Positions 43,095 through 50,253 of a stretch of DNA of 64,000 nucleotides are shown here, in pieces. Below the pieces are notes generated by a model. It saw nothing but the letters and a program-made list of their open reading frames with translations, had not been told where the DNA came from and did not search any database. Where the stretch lies: positions 124,001-188,000 of the forward strand of contig NZ_JACJIM010000004.1 in assembly GCF_014138435.1 (NCBI RefSeq), in the 5' to 3' direction. Each line of letters starts with the position of its first letter. Positions within the stretch are counted from its first letter, which is position 1. This DNA is from Methylobacterium fujisawaense (GTDB lineage Bacteria > Pseudomonadota > Alphaproteobacteria > Rhizobiales > Beijerinckiaceae). A program made the position numbers and the translations under genes.

Positions 43095-43609
43095 GCGACG
43101 GCTCCCTGCCGGTCGGCCTGATCGGGATCACCCCCGGCGCGGGCGGTCCCGGTCTCCCGGCGCGGTCGAGCCCCGGAGGACGCGGTTCGGGCCGGGATCG
43201 CCGCCAGGGTGCACGATGGGACGCCATCCGGCAATGCGCGGGACCGGGCCGGCCGGCACCGCGGCTCGAGGTGTTCGGGGCCCGCTCCTACCCACGCCCG
43301 CCGCGATGCACCGTGACGCGCCTCGGGGCGTCGGTCCGGTTCAGCCGCCGGGAAGCCGGCTTTAGCAACGTTGCGTTCGGGCTTCGCGGCGTCCCGCGTC
43401 ACCCCGGCGGCGTGAGGTTTGGGCCATGCCCCCGGCGGCGCAGCGCGCGGGGCCGCGATAGTGTGTCCGGATGCGGGGGCGCTCCCGATGGACGGTGGCC
43501 GTCTTTGCGAGCGCAGCGAAGCAATCCAGGGTCGCGCCACGTCCACCGGGGTCACGCTGCCCTGGGTCGCTTCGCTGCGCTCGCGATGACGGGAGCGGCG
43601 CGGAGCGCC
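43095..43609. other. 515-base gap containing a palindromic repeat
   Basis: No convincing gene: frames are Arg/Pro/Gly-rich. Its left half should contain the promoter of the class II aldolase gene. The right half holds the inverted-repeat element listed separately, just beyond the amidase stop. Confidence 0.5.
43501..43590. repeat. imperfect palindromic intergenic element
   Basis: Left arm 43501-43531 (contains GCGAGCGCAGCGAAGC) and right arm 43560-43590 (contains GCTTCGCTGCGCTCGC) are inverted copies matching at 27 of 31 positions, with a 28-base centre. Sequences of this type (GCGAGCGCAGCGAAGC... CCAGGG) recur between genes in many Bradyrhizobium- and Methylobacterium-like genomes. It forms a long hairpin after the amidase gene and may act as a transcription or mRNA-end element. 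Confidence 0.75.
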
Positions 43610-44893
43610 CTACCCCGCCAGCGCCGCCTCGATGCCGGCGCCGAGGGCCAGGAGGCGGCGGTCCTGCCCGTGGCGGGCGAGCAGCATCAGCCCCGCCGGC
43701 CGGGCGAGATCCGGCATCGGCAGCGACAGCCCGGTCAGATCGAAGAAATTGCCGAAGGCCGTGTTGCGCAGCATCAGGCGATTGGCGTTCAGGAACGCCG
43801 CGTCGTCCGCCTCCAGCGGGGCGGTGAGCGGCGCCGTGGTGGCGGTCGCCGGGAGGGCCAGCACGTCGAGGGGGGCGAGAACCCGGTCGAAGGTGGTGAT
43901 CAGTTCGGCCCGCCGGCGCATCGTCCGGACGTAGCGCGCCGCCGTCGCGGTCCGGCCGGCCAGGATGCGGCGGTGGACCCGCGGGTCGTAGCGGGACGCC
44001 GCGCTGTCCAGCCAGTCGGCATGGATCGCCGCGGCCTCGATCGCCGCGATAGAGCCGTCCGGCATGGCCGCGTCCATCGCGGCGAGGAGATCGTCGATCG
44101 GGTGGTCGACGATTCGGGCGCCAGCCCGGGACAGGCAGGCCAGCGCGCGCTCGAAGGCCTCGGCCACGAGCGGCTCCGTCTCGGTGAACAGCAGGCCCCG
44201 CGGCACGCCGACGCGCAGGCCCGCGACGGGGAACGCCTCCAGCGGCACGGGCTCCGCGCCCGCCATCACGGCGTCGGCGGCCGCGCATTCCGCCACCGTC
44301 CGGGCGAGCGGACCCAGCGAATCGAGGGCGTAGGAGAGCGGGAAGGCCCCGTCCAGCGGCACGCGGCAGGCGGTCGGCTTGAAGCCCACGACGCCGTTCA
44401 GCGCGGCGGGGATCCGGACGGAGCCCCCCGTATCCGACCCGATCGCGATGTCGCTGGTCCCCTGCCCCACCGAGACCCCGGCGCCCGAGGACGAGCCCCC
44501 CGGGATGCGCGCCGGATCGGCGGCGTTGCCGGGGGTCCCGTAATGCGGGTTGAGCCCGAGCCCCGAGAAGGCGAACTCGGACATGTTGGTCTTGCCCAGG
44601 ATCACCGCGCCGGCCCGGCGCAGGCGGGCGACCACCGGGGCATCGGCCCGCGCCGGCGCCGCGTCGGCCAGCAGGATCGAGCCGGCGCGCGTCGTCTCGC
44701 CCGCCACGTCGAACAGGTCCTTGATCGAGACCATCGCGCCGTCGAGGGGGCCGAGGGAGATCCCGTCCCGGCGGCGGGCGTCGGCGGCGTCCGCCGCCGC
44801 GCGGGCCTCGGCGGCGTAGAGCCGGGTGAAGACCGCCTCGTCCCCCTCCCCGATGCGGGCCAGCCGCGCCTCGACGGTCTCGCGTACGCTCAT
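43610..44893 (-). CDS. amidase signature family protein
   Basis: The product has 427 residues from ATG 44893. Amidase catalytic elements: GAMVSIKDLFDVAGETT (catalytic Lys), GGSSSGAGVSVGQG (cis-Ser) and IGSDTGGSVRIPAALNGVVGFKPT (nucleophile Ser). It hydrolyses amides; the substrate cannot be told. Somewhat shorter than the usual 450-500. The SDR gene lies 65 bases upstream on the same strand, so they may be co-transcribed. Confidence 0.9.
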   Translation of the reverse strand: MSVRETVEARLARIGEGDEAVFTRLYAAEARAAADAADARRRDGISLGPLDGAMVSIKDLFDVAGETTRAGSILLADAAPARADAPVVARLRRAGAVILGKTNMSEFAFSGLGLNPHYGTPGNAADPARIPGGSSSGAGVSVGQGTSDIAIGSDTGGSVRIPAALNGVVGFKPTACRVPLDGAFPLSYALDSLGPLARTVAECAAADAVMAGAEPVPLEAFPVAGLRVGVPRGLLFTETEPLVAEAFERALACLSRAGARIVDHPIDDLLAAMDAAMPDGSIAAIEAAAIHADWLDSAASRYDPRVHRRILAGRTATAARYVRTMRRRAELITTFDRVLAPLDVLALPATATTAPLTAPLEADDAAFLNANRLMLRNTAFGNFFDLTGLSLPMPDLARPAGLMLLARHGQDRRLLALGAGIEAALAG

Positions 44894-44958
44894 GATCCTC
44901 ACCGCGCGATGTTGCGGGCCGTCGATGCAAGCGGAGGGCCCGGTCGGGCCCCCGCCCG

Positions 44959-45738
44959 TCAGAACGTGCCGGGATAGGCGCCGCCGTCCATCAGCAGGTT
45001 CTGGCCGGTGATGAACCCCGCCTGCCGGCTGCACAGGAACGCGCAGGCGGCGCCGAACTCGTCGGGGTGCCCGAACCGGCCGGCGGGGTTGGCGCGCGCC
45101 CGCGCCTCCAGGAACGCCTCCACGGTGGTGCCCGCCTTGGCGGCGCCGGCTGCGGCGTTGCTGCGGATCCGGTCCGTGTCGAAGGGGCCGGGCAGCAGGT
45201 TGTTGATGGTCACCCCGTGCCGCACCGTCTGCCGGGCGAGGCCGGCCACGAAGCCCGTCAGCCCCGATCGGGCGCCGTTCGACAGGCCGAGATGCTCGAT
45301 CGGCGCCTTCACGGCGCCGGATGTGATGTTGACGATCCGGCCGAACTTGCGGGCGATCATCCCGTCGACGGTCGCCTGGATCAGGGCGATCGGCGCCAGC
45401 ATGTTGGCGTCGAGCGCCCGGATCCAGGCGTCGCGGTCCCAGTCGCGGAAGTCGCCGGGGGGCGGCCCGCCGGCATTGTTGATCAGGATGTCGGGCTCGG
45501 GGCAGGCGGCGAGCGCCGCGGCCCGGCCGGCCTCGGTGGCGATGTCGCCCGCGACGGCGGTGACGGTGACCCCGGTCTCGCTGCGGATCTCCCCGGCGGT
45601 CCGCTCCAGGAGCTCCGCGTTGCGGGCCGTGATCGTCACCGCGACGCCCTCGCGGGCCAGCGCCAGGGCGCAGCCCCTGCCCAGTCCCTTGCTCGCCGCG
45701 CAGACGAGCGCCCGGCGCCCGCTCAAGCCGAGATCCAT
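44959..45738 (-). CDS. SDR family oxidoreductase with atypical active site
   Basis: The product has 259 residues. Rossmann fold: ALVCAASKGLGRGCALALA, NAG at ILINNAGGPPPG, and active-site Ser140 in RIVNITSGA. The canonical Tyr-x-x-x-Lys is absent: the equivalent reads LSNGARSG (Ser153 and Arg157). The closing PAGRFGHPDEFGAACAFLCSRQAGFITGQNLLMDGG is typical. Close to the 3-oxoacyl-reductase-like branch of SDRs with this replacement. Substrate unknown; catalysis in the classical way is doubtful. Paired with the amidase downstream. Confidence 0.87.
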   Translation of the reverse strand: MDLGLSGRRALVCAASKGLGRGCALALAREGVAVTITARNAELLERTAGEIRSETGVTVTAVAGDIATEAGRAAALAACPEPDILINNAGGPPPGDFRDWDRDAWIRALDANMLAPIALIQATVDGMIARKFGRIVNITSGAVKAPIEHLGLSNGARSGLTGFVAGLARQTVRHGVTINNLLPGPFDTDRIRSNAAAGAAKAGTTVEAFLEARARANPAGRFGHPDEFGAACAFLCSRQAGFITGQNLLMDGGAYPGTF

Positions 45739-45868
45739 GGGGAGCCTCCGTGACCGGCCCTCGCCGCGAGGGCATCCGCCGCGTCATAGCCCGCCGGACG
45801 CCCCCCGCGGAAGCGATCCGGGACGGGGCCGCGGGCCTCTCAGGCGGTGTTCGGCCGGCGCCCGCCGC

Positions 45869-46006
45869 TCACCACGTGCGCAGGTCGCGGGCGCCGGGCC
45901 CGTCGGGACGCTCCTCCCGCTCCGGGGCGACGAACCCGGCCCACAACAGGGCCACCGCCCCGGTGAGAAGCGGAAGGGACGTGCTGAGGACGAGGCTGAG
46001 GGTCAC
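45869..46006 (-). CDS. 45-residue membrane peptide (GTG start)
   Basis: Small frame found by reading the minus strand: starts at GTG 46006 with AGGA about five bases upstream, and gives TLSLVLSTSLPLLTGAVALL, WAGFVAP, a short Glu/Arg-rich tail and a stop at 45869. One membrane helix with a charged tail of the kind common among small unclassified membrane proteins in these genomes. No family is recognised; the call is tentative. Confidence 0.4.
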   Translation of the reverse strand: MTLSLVLSTSLPLLTGAVALLWAGFVAPEREERPDGPGARDLRTW

Positions 46007-46579
46007 GGCGATCCTGCCAGGCGGACGAGGTCGAGACGACGAGGTCAGGCTCTTTTGGTCCGAAAGTTGTTTTCGTGAGCTTAAGGTTGCCGGTCATATT
46101 GAAGAGGCCGCGCCAAAATCTGCATGCGCTGCACCGCTCCAGTCACCGACTGCGCGGTCGGGCCTCCCCGTCCGGGCGGAATCTGCGGCCGTGGCGCTCC
46201 GCATCGGGATGTCGCACGGCTGTTCGAGGACGGATCCGCGGAGCGACGGACCGGAGGCCGGCTCACGACTGCATCAACCCGCGCGATCCCCAGGCCGACG
46301 CGATCCCCAGGCCGGGCCGGCCACGTTCGTGCGCTCCGTCGCGGGGCGGCCTCTCCCCGAGATCACGCCCGTCGTGGATCGCGCCGGAGACGGCCTGTCG
46401 CCGCGCCTGTCCGACGCCTGCGTCCGGGATCTGCAACCGGACATCGCCGTGTCTCACGGCCGGATGGTGCCTAGGGCTGGGCGCAGCCTGCGGTCGGTGT
46501 CACGGCCCCGCCGGCAACCGCGTCGTCCGGCCGCGCCTGTCGCGCCCGCCGGGACGCCGGGGGGCCGCTGCGCGCCGGC
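46007..46579. other. 573-base gap; contains a 17-bp tandem repeat
   Basis: I see no convincing gene; plus-strand frames here are Arg/Pro/Ser-rich. At 46282-46315 a 17-base unit (CGCGATCCCCAGGCCGA) is repeated in tandem with one difference. The last 30 bases before 46580 follow the coiled-coil gene stop. A decayed gene is possible but I cannot show one. Confidence 0.4.
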
Positions 46580-47074
46580 TCACGGCTGATCCGCGGCCTC
46601 GGACAGGGCGCCGAATTCGTTGACCATGCACTCGTGCATCCGGCGCAGCCACCCCCGCGCTTCCGTTCGCTCGGCCTCGGCCCGTTCGGCCCGTTCGGCC
46701 GCCGCACGGGCCTGCGCCTCGGCCTGCTCGGCCCGCTCGAGTGCCGCCCGCAGCAGTGATTCAGCGTGGCGGGCCCGGTCCTCCGCGGCGCGGCGTGCCG
46801 TTTCGGCCGCGCGCACCGAATGCTGCGCCTCCCGGACGGACTCGCGGGCGCTCGCCTGCAGGCCGCGGACCCGCGCTGCCACGCCGCGCACGGCGGTCAG
46901 GGAGGCCGACCAGTCATCCGCCTCCGCTTCGGCCGCGGGCCCGGCCGAAGCGGCGCCGGAGAACAGGGCGACGACCCGGTCGATCGGCGCGGCGTCGCCG
47001 TCGCGAGGCCCGACCGGGTAGGTCAGGGGATGGGACTCCATCGTCTCGGCCCGCGCCCGGGCGGCGCCGCTCAT
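46580..47074 (-). CDS. Ala/Glu-rich coiled-coil protein, copy B of a tandem pair
   Basis: The product has 164 residues from ATG 47074, which overlaps the stop of the next gene upstream by 4 bases. The N-terminal third is mixed (SHPLTYPVGPRDGDAAPIDRVVALFSG, DDWSASLTAVRGVAARVRGL). The rest is a long coiled coil (AARRAAEDRARHAESLLRAALERAEQAEAQARAAAERAERAEAERTEAR in pattern) ending in WLRRMHECMVNEFGALSE. The same order, with a similar final motif, is found in copy A upstream. No membrane helix or known domain. The two could form hetero-coils, but function is unknown. Confidence 0.7.
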   Translation of the reverse strand: MSGAARARAETMESHPLTYPVGPRDGDAAPIDRVVALFSGAASAGPAAEAEADDWSASLTAVRGVAARVRGLQASARESVREAQHSVRAAETARRAAEDRARHAESLLRAALERAEQAEAQARAAAERAERAEAERTEARGWLRRMHECMVNEFGALSEAADQP

Positions 47075-47580
47075 GCCGCCTCCTGATCGGTGAGGTCCGA
47101 GAATTCGGACAGGATCGCCTGCTGGACGCGTTCCAGCCATTCCTCGGCCTGCCGCGCCCGGTCCTCGGCGGCGCGGACGCGGGCCTCGGCGGCCCTGGCG
47201 CGTTCCTCCGCGGCGAGGACCTGGGCCTCGGCGCGCACCTGTGCCTCGCGGGCCTGCATCTCCGCCGTCCGGGCGCGCTCGTTGGAGGCGTGGATCTCCT
47301 CACGCACCTGATCCAGCACCTGTTCGATGCGCGCCTCCCGCTCACGGGCCTGCGCCTCGATCTCGCGGGCCTGGCGGGCTGCGGCCTGGACCCGGAGGAT
47401 GAGGGCGTCCCAATCCTGCGGCGAGGCCGGCGGCTTCTGAAGCTCGGCCCGTGCGTGCAGCGACGAGACGACGCGCAGGACGTTGCCGAGGTTGGTTTCG
47501 GGCCCGGCGCCGGAGTCGCGCTGGGTCTTGTCTGCGGGTCGAAACCGAGGGTCGTTCAGAAGCCTCTGCAGCTCGCTCAC
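47071..47580 (-). CDS. Ala/Glu-rich coiled-coil protein, copy A of a tandem pair
   Basis: The product has 169 residues from GTG 47580 (AGAGGA just upstream); a further ATG at 47646 would add 22 Arg/Ser-rich residues and run through the A+T-rich control region. Head: SELQRLLNDPRFRPADKTQRD, ETNLGNVLRVVSSLHARAEL, SPQDWDALILRVQAAARQ. A long coiled coil of AEARVRAAEDRA-type heptads follows. Tail: WLERVQQAILSEFSDLTD, matching the tail of copy B. The shared plan (order of DW head, coil, W-L-x-R tail) marks the two as paralogues. A CtrA-type box lies upstream. Confidence 0.7.
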   Translation of the reverse strand: MSELQRLLNDPRFRPADKTQRDSGAGPETNLGNVLRVVSSLHARAELQKPPASPQDWDALILRVQAAARQAREIEAQAREREARIEQVLDQVREEIHASNERARTAEMQAREAQVRAEAQVLAAEERARAAEARVRAAEDRARQAEEWLERVQQAILSEFSDLTDQEAA

Positions 47581-47928
47581 GGATCCTCTGCTCCCTCTCG
47601 ATCCAATTCCGATCCGCCTAGACTGTTTAGAATAGTTAACAAACAATTAAATGCGCTGCTGGCCGATTGTAGAATGTTAACACGATGGGCTCCGCCGCCC
47701 CGTGGGATCCGGCCCTGGCGATCGAGGCCCCCGCCGCAGGCTCGACCGCGCGGGACGCGCCCGGCCCGGATCCGCGCGGCCGGGTGCCGTCGAACGGACC
47801 CGGTGGGCCTGCGCCCCGAGGCCGCTGCCGTGCTGCCGGATGTGACGTTTGATACCGAAATCGCGCGGGGAATGAACGCGAATACAGATCGTCGCAGGAC
47901 GCGATGGCTGGTTCGTCAGGAGGTCACG
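47581..47928. promoter_or_regulatory. divergent A+T-rich control region of coiled-coil pair and PilZ-like gene
   Basis: Between divergent genes. The stretch 47610-47690 is A+T-rich and holds the CtrA-type site and two copies of a TAGAAT(A)GTTAACA motif at 47628-47641 and 47670-47682. From 47700 to 47928 the sequence is G+C-rich with no gene I would call. Confidence 0.55.
47635..47650 (-). promoter_or_regulatory. CtrA-type binding site (TTAA-N7-TTAAC)
   Basis: Read on the minus strand it is TTAATTGTTTGTTAAC, exactly the full CtrA consensus of alphaproteobacteria. It lies 55-70 bases upstream of the GTG of the coiled-coil gene (copy A) and about 280 bases upstream of the PilZ-like gene. A second GTTAAC at 47676-47681 supplies a half site. 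I saw no other full box in the A+T-rich promoter gaps of this window. Binding is inferred. Confidence 0.6.
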
Positions 47929-48210
47929 ATGGCCGAGGAGCGCTTGGACGAGCCCTGGAGGCCTGCCTTCAAGACCGGGCAGATCTTCTTCGGGCGCCCG
48001 CTGGAATGCTGCGATTGTCTCATCTGGGAGCTCAGGGCATCCGGTGCGATGATCGAGCTTCATCCGGAGGCGATGCCGCCGCACACCCTGCGACTGATCT
48101 CGATCGCCCTGCTCCTGAACCAGCCGTGCGAAGTCGTCGGGCGCGATGGCCGGAGGATCGAGTTGAGGTTCTCCTCGGGTTTGGACCGCCTGCTCCTGGG
48201 GGCGCGATGA
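47929..48210 (+). CDS. PilZ-like domain protein
   Basis: The product has 93 residues from ATG 47929, with an excellent ribosome site (AGGAGGT). Pattern FKTGQIFFGRPLECCDCLIWELRASGAMIELH, PPHTLRLISIALLLNQPCEVVGRDGRRIELRF follows the short PilZ proteins of Rhizobiales; ELRASGA stands where PilZ has DxSxxG. The N-terminal c-di-GMP-binding RxxxR is not clear. It may be a degenerate, non-binding PilZ. Upstream frame residues (NTDRRRTRW) might supply Arg if an earlier start is used, but the ribosome site favours 47929. Confidence 0.65.
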   Translation: MAEERLDEPWRPAFKTGQIFFGRPLECCDCLIWELRASGAMIELHPEAMPPHTLRLISIALLLNQPCEVVGRDGRRIELRFSSGLDRLLLGAR

Positions 48211-48350
48211 CGCGGGCGCCTGTCCGGCCTGCGGGCGACCCCGCTCCGCCACGGCCCGTGCTCATCCGACGCCGAAGCCTCCGCCGCAGCCTCCGCCGCG
48301 GCCATCCGGGCCCATCGTCAGCGCGATGCACCCGCGCAGGTGCGCCATGA
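48207..48350 (+). CDS. possible 47-residue Arg/Pro-rich peptide coupled to its neighbours
   Basis: A small frame starting in an ATGA overlap with the PilZ-like gene and ending in an ATGA overlap with the next membrane protein. The product is Arg/Pro/Ser-rich (MTRAPVRPAGDPAPPRP...) with no recognised pattern. The double overlap is the only support; composition suggests it may be chance. Confidence 0.25.
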   Translation: MTRAPVRPAGDPAPPRPVLIRRRSLRRSLRRGHPGPSSARCTRAGAP

Positions 48351-48601
48351 CCGCTCCGCAAGTCATCGCCACGGTCGTCTTCCTGACCTCGGTCGGATCG
48401 GCGATGGCGCTCGCCCTCATGGCAGGCGCCTCGTCCGCTCTGGACGCGGTGACGCAGACGCTTGATCGCGTGCGGCCGGACGAAACACGCAACCGGACGC
48501 GCCGCCGCCCGGACACCCCTACGGCATCGATCCCTGCCGACGGCGCGGCCGACCCCGTGGGCGCTGCGACAGGAAGCCCGGACGCTTCGCCTGCGCTCTG
48601 A
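48347..48601 (+). CDS. 84-residue one-helix membrane protein
   Basis: From ATG 48347 (an in-frame ATG at 48326 is possible). A membrane helix with a signal-like start (APQVIATVVFLTSVGSAMALALMAGA) is followed by an amphipathic turn (ALDAVTQTLDRVRP) and an Arg/Pro/Ala-rich disordered tail. No family is recognised. It lies downstream of the PilZ-like gene on the same strand. Confidence 0.5.
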   Translation: MTAPQVIATVVFLTSVGSAMALALMAGASSALDAVTQTLDRVRPDETRNRTRRRPDTPTASIPADGAADPVGAATGSPDASPAL

Positions 48602-48903
48602 GAGACCCTGTTTCGCATCGTCGGACAGGGCCGAAGGGAGACGGGAGCGCATCGCCGTGACCGTGGTCGGGATCCATCGCTCGCCCTGGAGAGCCGCCGG
48701 GTTGTTTGCGGCCGCCCCCGCGGCTTCTTCGGCCTGTGCGCGGTGCTCGTCCGCCCCACGCTGTTCCGGCGCGGTCCGATGGTGTCCGTGGGGCCGCGCG
48801 GGCTCGCTGCGCTACGCGACGCAGCTCAGCGAAACGCCGGTGGCCTGCGCGTGGCGGGTCCGCGGCCCTCGTGATCGCATGCTGCCGCACGCGCTGCGGT
48901 ACG

Positions 48904-49197
48904 CTAACTGACCTTGTCGTCCGGTTCGGTGGGCTCCACGCTCGTACCGAGCGCTCCACCGCGCGGCAAATCCACCGGACCGTGCCCGTCCCGGTTCAAT
49001 ATGCCGCCGTGATCTGGATTGCGCCCGTGGTTCGGGTGCGTCGCCTGCCGCTGGGCCTGTGCCAACTCCCTGTGGGTCGGCAGCGGCCGCCAAGGAGCGG
49101 GCGCGGCCCCCAGGCGAAGGGCCGTCGGGGTGCGCGTGAAATACACCGCCAGCACCACCCATGGGACGACGAAGACAACAAATGCGGTGAGACCCAT
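48904..49197 (-). CDS. 97-residue one-helix membrane protein
   Basis: From ATG 49197 (MGLTAFVVFVVPWVVLAVYF, one hydrophobic helix at the very N-terminus) followed by a hydrophilic tail rich in Pro, His, Gly and Asp (LPTHRELAQAQRQATHPNHG, EPTEPDDKVS). It is anchored to the inner membrane by its start. Unknown function. The frame continues upstream as Arg-rich sequence; the internal ATG gives the only protein-like product. Confidence 0.5.
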   Translation of the reverse strand: MGLTAFVVFVVPWVVLAVYFTRTPTALRLGAAPAPWRPLPTHRELAQAQRQATHPNHGRNPDHGGILNRDGHGPVDLPRGGALGTSVEPTEPDDKVS

Positions 49198-49610
49198 GAC
49201 GACGCTCCGCGAATCTTTGCCAGCAATAGTGAGAACGCTGTCGGTCCATTGCTGATCCCGCCGGGTCGAAATCAATCTCTGTCGCACCGCAACACAGTTT
49301 TCGTTGGTGGACGCGCGATGCCGCATCGCGTCGGCTTGGCAAGATCGGAAGCGGAAACGCCGATACGCCTGACCACGCTCCGTGATTTGGCTCGCGGCGT
49401 GCGGAAGCGGGCGGTGCCGCCGCGAAGCACCCGCAAGCCGCCTGCTTGAAGTCTCCGGATCGAACGTCTGGGCCGCCTCGTCAGGCCCGCGCCGGGTGGA
49501 TATCCGCCGGACAGATTTCTGGCGGCTCAACCACACAGGCCGCCATCACGCGTGGGCGAATGCCCTGACGCGGCCGAGCGCCTCGCGGCGATGGGGCCGT
49601 CGGCAGGTCG
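49198..49610. other. 413-base gap without a convincing gene
   Basis: Contains the start-side control region of the 97-residue membrane gene and the downstream flank of the 67-residue gene. All frames are Arg-rich and short; I see no RNA gene, repeat or clear terminator. Confidence 0.4.
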
Positions 49611-49814
49611 CTACCCCAGCGCGATCAGCATCCAGGTGCGAGCCTTCGCCATCAGCTCCCCGTCCCCGGCCGACGGATCGGATGCGATCACGCGGCCGAT
49701 GATCTGGCGGGCGTCCGTGCCACTCATCCCGATTCCCTGCGCGAAGCCGCTCAGGCGCTGCATCAGGCGATTGGCGGTGGCTTCGCGATCCAGATCGGCC
49801 TCGCTCTCGCTCAT
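49611..49814 (-). CDS. 67-residue helical protein, unknown
   Basis: From ATG 49814, overlapping the stop of the next gene upstream by 4 bases. Sequence ESEADLDREATANRLMQRLSGFAQGIGMSGTDARQIIGRVIASD, then AKARTWMLIALG. Mostly helical, soluble. No family is recognised. It is coupled to the 85-residue gene upstream. Confidence 0.55.
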   Translation of the reverse strand: MSESEADLDREATANRLMQRLSGFAQGIGMSGTDARQIIGRVIASDPSAGDGELMAKARTWMLIALG

Positions 49815-50068
49815 CCGTTCACCGGGTGCGCCAGCAGGATCGCGGTCCGGACCATGGTGCGCGTCCAGGCCGGCGTGTCGGTGGTGAGCGCATCGGCCGC
49901 ATGGGCGTGCGTTCGGATGGTCTCGACGAGGTCGAGGCTCCAACCCTTCGCAAGCGGGTACGCGTCGGTAGCGAGGTCGGCCGGCACCGCGTCGACCGCA
50001 GCATCGATCTCCTGATCGGTGACCTCAGCGGCTTTCCGGAATTCGGAGACGGTCGGGTCGGTGGCCAC
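49811..50068 (-). CDS. 85-residue helical protein, unknown
   Basis: From ATG 50068. TDPTVSEFRKAAEVTDQEIDAAVDAVPADLATD followed by WSLDLVETIRTHAHAADALTTDTPAWTRTMVRTAILLAHP. Acidic, helical and soluble. No family is recognised. It forms a two-gene unit with the 67-residue protein and lies just downstream of the tRNA-Val terminator on the same strand. Confidence 0.6.
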   Translation of the reverse strand: MATDPTVSEFRKAAEVTDQEIDAAVDAVPADLATDAYPLAKGWSLDLVETIRTHAHAADALTTDTPAWTRTMVRTAILLAHPVNG

Positions 50069-50148
50069 GCGAACCTGCGGCTGATGTCCGCTGAACCCGC
50101 CTCAGATTCGCCGAACCTGAGGGACCCGGTAGAAAACCGTCTTCGGTC

Positions 50149-50181
50149 AAAAAAACCATCCAACCTCGCTCGGTTAGATGG
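50149..50181 (-). terminator. Rho-independent terminator of tRNA-Val
   Basis: On the minus strand CCATCTAACC (50181-50172) pairs with GGTTGGATGG (50165-50156), 9 of 10 pairs, loop GAGCGA, followed by seven T residues (50155-50149). The first bases of the stem are the encoded CCA of the tRNA. Confidence 0.85.
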
Positions 50182-50253
50182 TGGGCGCGACAGGGATCGA
50201 ACCTGTGACCCCTACCATGTCAAGGTAGTGCTCTCCCGCTGAGCTACGCGCCC
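50179..50253 (-). tRNA. tRNA-Val (anticodon GAC)
   Basis: Read on the minus strand: acceptor GGGCGCG at the 5' end pairs with CGCGCCC; D-arm GCTCAGCGGGAGAGC; anticodon stem CTACC/GGTAG around TTGACAT, giving anticodon GAC for valine; T-arm ACAGGTTCGATCCCTGT. Discriminator A is followed by an encoded CCA (50181-50179). Length 75 with CCA. No integrase or attachment-site duplication is seen beside it. Confidence 0.97.

Noticed and set aside
46075..46623. Overlapping plus-strand frames in the 46.0-46.6 kb gap, considered as a decayed gene
   Set aside because: No two frames join into a recognisable family, and composition is Arg/Pro/Ser-rich.
50149..50253. tRNA-Val as an integration site of a mobile element
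   Set aside because: No integrase, no duplicated 3' tRNA fragment seen nearby, and flanking genes have ordinary composition.
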